DNA of 27,187 nucleotides, from positions 1-27,187 of the forward strand of contig CBFDBC010000020.1 in assembly GCA_965602945.1 (NCBI GenBank), read 5' to 3'. Positions 22,280-27,187 of the stretch are shown here, one piece after another (the stretch's first letter is position 1; each line of letters starts with the position of its first letter). Made by a program: the position numbers and the translations under genes. The stretch comes from JAUXEH01 sp965602945 (GTDB lineage: Bacteria > Acidobacteriota > Aminicenantia > Aminicenantales > Aminicenantaceae). The notes beneath the pieces are model-generated. The model searched no databases. It was not told where the DNA came from and worked only from the letters and a program-made list of their open reading frames with translations.

Positions 22280-22919
22280 TCTTCAGCTCGGTGATGCCTT
22301 CCATGCTGGCGAGGCCCTGGTTGAACTTCTGCTCCTTGTCCTCCGGGGCCTGGAACGAGAAGGCGATGACTGTCAGGCTCCCCTCCCTTTTGTGGGAGAA
22401 CTCCTTGAACCGGATGCCCTCATGCAGGGCCAGTTTCTTGACGCTGACCAGGGCCTCCTTGGCCGCCCTGGTCTTGAGGGTGTAGCGGTAGACGGACCTG
22501 GTGAAATGGACGTCTTCTAAGCGGCGGAATATGAGAAGTGTCAAAACGATCGTCGCCGTGTAAATAACCGCGGGGAGGTAATATCCGGCGCCGATCACAA
22601 GCCCCAGTCCCCCCACGGCCCAGATGGTGGCGGCGGTGGTGAGCCCGGTGACCGTGCCCCGGGCCTGGATGATGGAGCCGGCCCCGAGGAAACCTATGCC
22701 GGTCACGACACCGGCGGCCATCCGGGTGGCATCTCCGCCGACCCGGCCGTCCTGACCCAGGATCAGGTCGGAAAGGATCATGACCATGGCCGCACCCAGG
22801 CATATCAGTATGTTGGTGCGGAAACCGGCCGGTTTGTGGCTGGTTTCCCTTTCGATCCCGACTATCCCGCCCAGGGCGACAGCCAGCAGCAGCTTGAGGG
22901 CGATCTCCAGGATATCCAT
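22272..22919 (-). CDS. MgtC/SapB family membrane protein
   Basis: A 215-residue inner-membrane protein with about four hydrophobic segments in the N-terminal half and a soluble C-terminal domain of about 75 residues. The family pattern is VALGGIVGIERETSHKPAGFRTNILICLGAAMVMILSD, followed by RMAAGVVTGIGFLGAGSIIQ and GLTTAATIWAVGGLGLVIGAGYY. MgtC homologues aid growth at low magnesium and inside hosts, in some cases by acting on the F1Fo ATPase; many environmental homologues have other, unknown roles. It overlaps rdgB by 8 bp and has a promoter-like site upstream. Confidence 0.9.
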   Translation of the reverse strand: MDILEIALKLLLAVALGGIVGIERETSHKPAGFRTNILICLGAAMVMILSDLILGQDGRVGGDATRMAAGVVTGIGFLGAGSIIQARGTVTGLTTAATIWAVGGLGLVIGAGYYLPAVIYTATIVLTLLIFRRLEDVHFTRSVYRYTLKTRAAKEALVSVKKLALHEGIRFKEFSHKREGSLTVIAFSFQAPEDKEQKFNQGLASMEGITELKID

Positions 22920-22944
22920 TGGTGTTTTCCGATGCGGTACCGCT

Positions 22945-22974
22945 ACTTTATCACATCCGGAAGCGCAAAAACAA
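22945..22974 (-). promoter_or_regulatory. Candidate promoter of mgtC-rdgB
   Basis: On the minus strand TTGTTT (22969-22974), 18 bp spacer, TAAAGT (22945-22950), in the 61-bp gap after the UbiA-type gene. Only moderate matches to consensus. Confidence 0.38.
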
Positions 22975-22980
22975 GCCGCG

Positions 22981-23889
22981 TCACCGGTATGCGGTGTCCA
23001 GGAAAAAGGCGACGAAATAGGCCAGGACCATGAACAGCGTGTAGGCGGCGAAGGCGGGATGCTTGAGCAGTTGTTCGGGTTCTTCCATGACCTCCCGTTC
23101 CTTCAGGGTCTTGCGGAAGAATATGAAAAAGTAGATGAGGACCAGAGGCGACAGGAACAGGAACGATTCAAGCCGGGTGGAGACGGCGAACAAGAAATAC
23201 GTCACAAAGAAGACCACGGCGCTGAACGCGAGGCCCAGCAGGAGGGATCTCCGGGAATACCGTCCGAGAGAGCGCCGGTAGTCTCCGGCCTTATCCTGCA
23301 GGAGGCGGAACTCGGAGAGCCGCTTGGCTACCATCAAAAAGTTCCCGAACGACCACCAGCAGAGCAGGAGTGACCATGGTGGGAAGAGGTTGGTAGGGGC
23401 GAAGGCGAACCAGCCGATGAGGAAACGGATGGGATTGTTGGCGGACTCGGAGATGGAATCCAGGAAGGGGATGTCTTTGGTCCGGACCGGCCTGATGTTG
23501 TAGATGAAGCCGGCGATCCAGAGGGCCAGCAGCGCGAAGAAGAAGGGCCGCGAGAAATACCGCCAGGAGAGAAGCAGCGCGGAGGCCGAAAGCACCAGCC
23601 CCATCAGGAGGAACAGGCCCTTGTGGATCTCCCCCCTGACCAGCGGGCGGTTCCGTTTGGTGGGGTGGTGGGCGTCATAAGGCGCGTCGGCGATCTCGTT
23701 GATGATGTAGTTGGCCGTGGATATGGCCCAGGTCAGCAAAAACGCACCGGCACAACGCAGGTAGATATCGAGGGGACTCAGGGAGGCGAAGGACTCGTAA
23801 TGCAGGAAGAAGTAGGCGGTGGTGCCCACGAAGATGGCGAGGCTTCGGGGCCAGCGTCCCAGGCGCATGGCTTCGAAGTAGGCGGTCAT
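22981..23889 (-). CDS. UbiA family prenyltransferase, DPPR synthase-like
   Basis: A 302-residue inner-membrane protein with about eight or nine hydrophobic segments. The first metal/diphosphate motif of the family is NEIADAPYD (Asn64, Asp68, Asp72) followed by HHPTKRNRP, close to the NDxxDxxxDxxHPxKxxRP of decaprenyl-phosphate phosphoribosyltransferase relatives. The second loop reads IPFLDSISESANNPIRFLIGW, with fewer acidic residues than ubiquinone or menaquinone prenyltransferases. It may transfer an activated sugar phosphate to a polyprenyl phosphate, but the acceptor is unknown. The ATG at 23889 overlaps the stop of the methyltransferase gene as ATGA, so the two are coupled. The open frame extending upstream to 24411 is antisense shadow within that gene. 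Confidence 0.88.
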   Translation of the reverse strand: MTAYFEAMRLGRWPRSLAIFVGTTAYFFLHYESFASLSPLDIYLRCAGAFLLTWAISTANYIINEIADAPYDAHHPTKRNRPLVRGEIHKGLFLLMGLVLSASALLLSWRYFSRPFFFALLALWIAGFIYNIRPVRTKDIPFLDSISESANNPIRFLIGWFAFAPTNLFPPWSLLLCWWSFGNFLMVAKRLSEFRLLQDKAGDYRRSLGRYSRRSLLLGLAFSAVVFFVTYFLFAVSTRLESFLFLSPLVLIYFFIFFRKTLKEREVMEEPEQLLKHPAFAAYTLFMVLAYFVAFFLDTAYR

Positions 23890-24815
23890 GATGTATTTTT
23901 GCCGGCGTAGATCTCGAAAGAATCGCCGAGAGCTAATTTTATGGGAATTCGACCGAAAAATGAAGCCCAACGTGGATTTTTCACCAGAAATCTCATCAAG
24001 GAGATCCGGGTGAGAAGGTAATGGACGCTGAAGGTCCAGGCGTAGCGCCGGGTCTTGAGGATTTTCAGGCCCGCCCGGCCCAGGAGCGTCTGTAGGCTGC
24101 TGTGCGTGAAATAGGCGAGATGGGCCGGCCGGTAGTGCCACCACCGCGCTCCGGCCGCTCGGGCGGCCAGGCTGCGGATGTCGGGCGTCACGATGCAGAG
24201 AACCCCGTCTCCGCGCAAGATCTCTCCGGCCTTGACCAGGGCAGTCATCGGATCGGGGACGTGTTCGATGAAGTCGACCATGGTCACGGCCGTATACCGG
24301 TCTTCCGGCAGCTCCGCTGTCTCGAAATCCCCGCTCCGGACCTGAAGATCGTACCTGTCCCTTGCCGTCTCCACGGCCCAGGAGCTCGGCTCCACGCCCT
24401 CCGGTTCCCAACCCCGTTCGCGCGCCATGTTCATCAGGATCCCGGTGGCCGCCCCCACATCGAAGAGCGGCCCCTTGGCCGGCCGCAGCCCCTCCAGGCG
24501 TTTCAGGATGCGCTCAAAGTTCTTCTGGCGGCCCTCGGCCTCATCTTGATAAACCGGATCGACGATGTCTCCATACAGGGACTGGATGAAATCCGGTGTG
24601 GGGCAGGGGTTGGCGAAGACATGGGTGCAGTCTGTGCAGCGATCCAGATCCCAGACCTTGCCGTAGGCCTTGTCCGTGATCATGACATCTTCCGGAGAGA
24701 TGTCCTCTACCGAGAAATTGGCCTTCTTGAAGGCTGAGAAGGAGCGGCCGCCGCAGGCCGGGCAGGCCTCGATCCTCTCCATGCGCCGCTCCATGTCTGT
24801 CCCGGCTTCTGCCAT
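23886..24815 (-). CDS. Zinc-ribbon class I SAM-dependent methyltransferase
   Basis: A 309-residue protein. An N-terminal zinc ribbon has CPAC (Cys18, Cys21) and CTDC (Cys60, Cys63), a layout common in methyltransferases of sugar-nucleotide and surface-polysaccharide clusters. The Rossmann domain starts with motif I LFDVGAATG (117-125), the acidic motif VEPSSWAVETAR and VDFIEHVPDP. The C-terminal part ends in a hydrophobic stretch with RISLMRFL. I chose ATG at 24815, with AAGGGA about ten bases upstream; longer in-frame ATG at 24914 would overlap hypA. It is coupled to the UbiA-type gene by a 4-bp overlap and may modify the same substrate. Confidence 0.87.
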   Translation of the reverse strand: MAEAGTDMERRMERIEACPACGGRSFSAFKKANFSVEDISPEDVMITDKAYGKVWDLDRCTDCTHVFANPCPTPDFIQSLYGDIVDPVYQDEAEGRQKNFERILKRLEGLRPAKGPLFDVGAATGILMNMARERGWEPEGVEPSSWAVETARDRYDLQVRSGDFETAELPEDRYTAVTMVDFIEHVPDPMTALVKAGEILRGDGVLCIVTPDIRSLAARAAGARWWHYRPAHLAYFTHSSLQTLLGRAGLKILKTRRYAWTFSVHYLLTRISLMRFLVKNPRWASFFGRIPIKLALGDSFEIYAGKNTS

Positions 24816-24841
24816 TATTTTGTCCCTTCGCGGCCCCGCGG

Positions 24842-25186
24842 TCAGACCTCCACGTCCATTTTCAGGAGGAAGAGGTCGGTGCCCTGAAGCGTCTTGAGGT
24901 CCGTCGATCCGCACGCGTCACACATGGCTATCAGATCGTCCTTGACCATCTCGGCCGCACATGCGTTGCATTTCACCTTGAACGGGACTTCGACCGTCTC
25001 CAGCTCCGCCTCCGCGGCGATCGTATCCTTCTTGTAGATGTCGAAGGCCGTCTTCAAAAGTTCGGGCACCACGCCGGACAGCTGGCCGACCTGGAGCTTG
25101 ACCGACAGGATTCTTTTCGCCTCCTTTTCCGCCGCCTTTTCCTCCAGGATCTCGAACAGGTTGGCGATGATGGAAAGCTCATGCAT
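24842..25186 (-). CDS. hypA: Hydrogenase nickel incorporation protein HypA
   Basis: A 114-residue nickel chaperone for [NiFe]-hydrogenase maturation. It starts Met-His2-Glu3, the residues that bind nickel, and has the zinc site Cys73-x2-Cys76 ... Cys89-x2-Cys92 (CNAC and CDAC). The central VGQLSGVVPELLKTAFD segment is conserved. HypA also supports urease in some species. It overlaps hypB by 8 bp and is 26 bp from the methyltransferase gene. Confidence 0.96.
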   Translation of the reverse strand: MHELSIIANLFEILEEKAAEKEAKRILSVKLQVGQLSGVVPELLKTAFDIYKKDTIAAEAELETVEVPFKVKCNACAAEMVKDDLIAMCDACGSTDLKTLQGTDLFLLKMDVEV

Positions 25187-25850
25187 GGTTTTGGCGCAGC
25201 TTGTGCAGCGAGGCGATCAGGTAGTCGGCGAATTCCCGCATCCCGGCCCCGGACGCGGCCGAGAGGGCGAAGGTCTGCAGCCGAGGATTGATCTCCAGGG
25301 CCTCCCTGCGGGCAAGCTCGATGTCGAAGGGCAGGGGCGGAACCAGGTCTGTCTTGGTGATGAGCAGGCACTGGGAGGAGATGAAGACCTGGGGGTATTT
25401 CTTGGGCTTGTCGTCTCCTTCCGGGGTGGAAAGCAGGACGCAGCGGATGGTCTCCCCCAGGTCAAAGCTGGCCGGGCACACCAGGTTCCCCACGTTCTCG
25501 ATGAAGAGGAAATCCAGGCCCGCCGGCAGCTCGGGGGAGAGCTTCCCGATCATCTTGGCTTCCAGGTGACACGCCCCTCCGGTCGTGATCTGCCAGGCGG
25601 GGATGCCCTTGGCACGGATGCGTTCCGCGTCCCGTTCGGTCTCGATGTCTCCTTCGATGACGGCCATGCTGTACTCGGGCCGCAGCAGGCCGGCCAGGCC
25701 CTCCAGTAGCGTGGTCTTTCCGGCTCCGGGAGACGAGATGAGGTTGAGGACCAGGATGCCCCGGGCGCTCAGCTGTTCCCGGATCTCCTTGGCGACCGCC
25801 TTGTTGGAGCCGAGCAGGTCTTTGAGGACCAGGATCTCTTTCTTGATCAT
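25179..25850 (-). CDS. hypB: Hydrogenase nickel incorporation GTPase HypB
   Basis: A 223-residue SIMIBI-class GTPase that delivers nickel to hydrogenase large subunits with HypA. The P-loop SSPGAGKTT is at 39-47, the metal-site residues Cys94-His95 in GGACHLEAKM, Cys125 in ENVGNLVCP, and the G4 motif TKTD at 165-168. The short N-terminus lacks the CxxCGC motif and His-rich stretch of some HypB proteins. ATG overlaps the upstream protease gene stop as ATGA. Confidence 0.97.
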   Translation of the reverse strand: MIKKEILVLKDLLGSNKAVAKEIREQLSARGILVLNLISSPGAGKTTLLEGLAGLLRPEYSMAVIEGDIETERDAERIRAKGIPAWQITTGGACHLEAKMIGKLSPELPAGLDFLFIENVGNLVCPASFDLGETIRCVLLSTPEGDDKPKKYPQVFISSQCLLITKTDLVPPLPFDIELARREALEINPRLQTFALSAASGAGMREFADYLIASLHKLRQNHA

Positions 25851-26326
25851 TGGTCTTCCAGCAATCCCTTGAGCATGGCGATGATCTCGGGGATGGCGTC
25901 GGTCATCTCCTGTGTCAGCCCCTCACCCATATGGTACAGGTCCTTGGCCTCCACGGCAATGACGTCGATCCGGTCCGGAACATGCATGCCCGAGTGGCGC
26001 CCGATGGCCAGGGCCTGGGGGATGGACACATAGTGCGGAGAGGGCCCCGGGATATGCCGCAGATCCTTTTCACGGAGGTACGTGATCCTGCCGGTTTTCG
26101 GCCGGTCCCGCTTGATCGTGTCGATCAGGACGACTCGGTCGAAGCCTTCAAGGACATCGAGGAGCTTCAGACCTGTGAGCGAACATTCCAGCAGCTCGAT
26201 GCCCTGGAGGCAGACGGCTGTTTCCTCTCCCCGTTCCCTCTGTTGTTTGAGGAGGCGTACGACGTGGTTGCCGACGCCGTCATCGCCGAACAGGTCGTTT
26301 CCGAGGCCCAGGACCAAGGTCTTCAT
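25847..26326 (-). CDS. Hydrogenase maturation protease (HyaD/HybD family)
   Basis: A 159-residue endopeptidase that removes the C-terminal extension of a [NiFe]-hydrogenase large subunit after metal insertion. Family motifs are LVLGLGNDLFGDDGVG (4-19, with Asp16 at the nickel-sensing position), VVLIDT (Asp69) and SPHYV (His98), the three putative nickel ligands. It is the first gene of the hyaD-type/hypB/hypA operon and has a near-consensus promoter directly upstream. The hydrogenase subunit it processes is not in the window. Confidence 0.92.
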   Translation of the reverse strand: MKTLVLGLGNDLFGDDGVGNHVVRLLKQQRERGEETAVCLQGIELLECSLTGLKLLDVLEGFDRVVLIDTIKRDRPKTGRITYLREKDLRHIPGPSPHYVSIPQALAIGRHSGMHVPDRIDVIAVEAKDLYHMGEGLTQEMTDAIPEIIAMLKGLLEDQ

Positions 26327-26349
26327 GTCGCTTTCCGGATTGAACGTAT

Positions 26350-26377
26350 ATTATAAACTCTCCCTGTATTAATGCAA
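26350..26377 (-). promoter_or_regulatory. Near-consensus promoter of the hydrogenase maturation operon
   Basis: On the minus strand TTGCAT (26372-26377), 16 bp spacer, perfect TATAAT (26350-26355). The predicted start is about 17 bases before the ATG at 26326, with GGAAAG as the ribosome-binding site. Confidence 0.7.
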
Positions 26378-26399
26378 GCTGTGCGGCCCCTAATGAGCA

Positions 26400-26421
26400 C
26401 ACACGAAACCGTGTGGTTTTT
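26400..26421. terminator. Small hairpin after the histidine kinase gene
   Basis: CACACG (26400-26405) pairs with CGTGTG (26410-26415) around a four-base loop. On the + strand it is followed by GGTTTTT; on the minus strand, the direction of the kinase transcript, the T-run becomes an A-run before the stem. Terminator function for the kinase is therefore doubtful. Confidence 0.3.
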
Positions 26422-26438
26422 CAGAATAAGAGATGCGT

Positions 26439-27187
26439 TCAGGCGCCGTGGGGCCTGGGGACCTGAACTGAAAACGTGCTCCCGGCTCCCTCCTCGCTGG
26501 TCACATGGATGGCGCCCCCATGCGCCTCCACGATCTTCTTGGCGATGGTCAATCCCAGGCCGGAACCCTTGTCAACGATACGCTTGCTCCTCTCGATCTG
26601 GTAGAACTGCTCGAAAACAAAGGGGAGGTGTTCTTTCGAGATTCCGACTCCGGAATCGGTCACGTCCACGATGATGCTGTCCGCTTCTTCCCGGATAGAG
26701 ACATCCACCGAGCCGCCTTCCCTGTTGTATTTGATGGCGTTGGTGATGAGGTTGGAGAAGACCTGTTCCAGGGTTTCCCAATCGGCCAGGGCCAGGTCGC
26801 TTCCCGAAGCCGGGGCCAGGCGCAGGGTGATGCGTTTCTCCACGGTGAGGCCCTGGAGGAAATCGATGAGCCGGGCCAAAAGAGGTTCCAGGTGGTTCGG
26901 TTTGAGCCGATCCACCAGTTGGCCTCCGTTCATGCGGGCGATGCTCAGCCAGTCGCTGATCAAGTCGAGAAGCCCTTCCAGCCTTACCTTGGCCTTCTCC
27001 ATCATGCTCTTCTGCGGGTCTCCGACCTCACCCACATGGCCTCCCAGGATGACCTCGAAATACTGCGCGACAGCGACCAGCGGGCTGCGCAGCTGGTGCG
27101 ACACCATGGTGATGAAGTTTTCCTCGATGAGCTTCTTCTCACGGCGCAGGTTCTCCGCCTCCCGCTGCAGCCGTTTGCGTTCGATGC
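26439..27187 (-). CDS. Sensor histidine kinase, C-terminal part (start beyond right edge)
   Basis: The last 248 residues of a two-component histidine kinase. The visible part begins with a charged coiled-coil (ERKRLQREAENLRREKK), then a HisKA dimerisation helix with the H-box MVSHQLRSPL (phosphorylated His at visible residue 30). The HATPase_c domain follows with N-box ITNAIKYN, G1-box VTDSGVGIS, F-box FVFEQFYQIE and G2-box GSGLGLTIAKKIVEAHGG. All kinase motifs are intact. The sensor region lies outside the window, so the signal is unknown, and no response regulator is seen. It is upstream of the hydrogenase maturation operon on the same strand but separated by a strong promoter, so a functional link is not shown. 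Confidence 0.93.
   Translation of the reverse strand, partial: IERKRLQREAENLRREKKLIEENFITMVSHQLRSPLVAVAQYFEVILGGHVGEVGDPQKSMMEKAKVRLEGLLDLISDWLSIARMNGGQLVDRLKPNHLEPLLARLIDFLQGLTVEKRITLRLAPASGSDLALADWETLEQVFSNLITNAIKYNREGGSVDVSIREEADSIIVDVTDSGVGISKEHLPFVFEQFYQIERSKRIVDKGSGLGLTIAKKIVEAHGGAIHVTSEEGAGSTFSVQVPRPHGA

Noticed and set aside
22981..24411. Long version of the UbiA-type protein beginning at 24411
   Set aside because: The N-terminal 174 residues fall in another frame of the methyltransferase gene and show no family similarity; ATG 23889 with ATGA overlap is preferred.
1..27187. CRISPR arrays, insertion sequences, tRNA or rRNA genes, toxin-antitoxin pairs or defence islands
   Set aside because: I looked for regular repeats, transposase motifs, cloverleaf-like segments and small paired genes and found none that could be supported.

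Overview
The window is a gene-dense, GC-rich stretch of chromosome from a Gram-negative (diderm) bacterium. The outer-membrane inference rests on an LptD C-terminus, a heptose-7-phosphate kinase, a heptosyltransferase-type GT9 enzyme, an O-antigen ligase/polymerase-type membrane protein and an SH3/beta-barrel protein. The [4Fe-4S]-type PurF cysteines and hydrogenase-maturation genes fit an anaerobic or facultative lifestyle. The lineage cannot be fixed from sequence alone; a Deltaproteobacteria-, Acidobacteria- or Aminicenantes-like organism is my guess. I see no rRNA, tRNA, CRISPR array, insertion sequence or phage gene.

Region 1 (1-3862, + strand) holds the end of lptD followed by four nucleotide-sugar genes: an RmlC-like cupin, RmlB (dTDP-glucose 4,6-dehydratase), a GDP-mannose 4,6-dehydratase-like SDR and a second related SDR that has lost the dehydratase glutamate and looks like the matching 4-ketoreductase. 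Overlaps suggest translational coupling. Region 2 (3885-10132, - strand) reads, in transcription order, Trm112-like protein, GT9 glycosyltransferase, a 234-bp gap with a long inverted repeat and a promoter-like site, O-antigen ligase-like protein, membrane-anchored PHP phosphoesterase, heptose-7-phosphate kinase, then purF behind its own -10 element. Together these look like an LPS core/O-chain locus. A divergent promoter pair at 10160-10247 separates it from a + strand TIM-barrel glycosidase-like gene whose expected acid/base residue is missing.

Region 3 (11622-16949) has an SH3-plus-beta-barrel protein (- strand), then on the + strand a DUF1573 protein, YggT and YggU family proteins, a concentrative nucleoside transporter and a tandem universal stress protein, several with good sigma70-type promoters. 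Region 4 (16946-21185, +) is a compact dprA-topA-xerC/D cluster ending at a strong hairpin. Region 5 (21218-27187, -) has a secreted ComEA-like HhH protein, rdgB, an MgtC family protein, a UbiA prenyltransferase, a zinc-ribbon methyltransferase, the hydrogenase maturation genes hypA, hypB and a HyaD/HybD-type protease behind a near-consensus promoter, and the C-terminal part of a sensor histidine kinase cut by the right edge.

Most genes are conserved housekeeping or envelope functions. No clear new defence or mobile system was found. The most unusual items are the catalytically altered glycosidase-like gene, the membrane-anchored PHP enzyme inside the LPS operon, the inverted repeat with a G-rich loop at 8830-8905, and the SH3-beta-barrel gene with a nine-base G tract and an apparently leaderless promoter. 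All positions, motifs and promoter spacings were read by eye.
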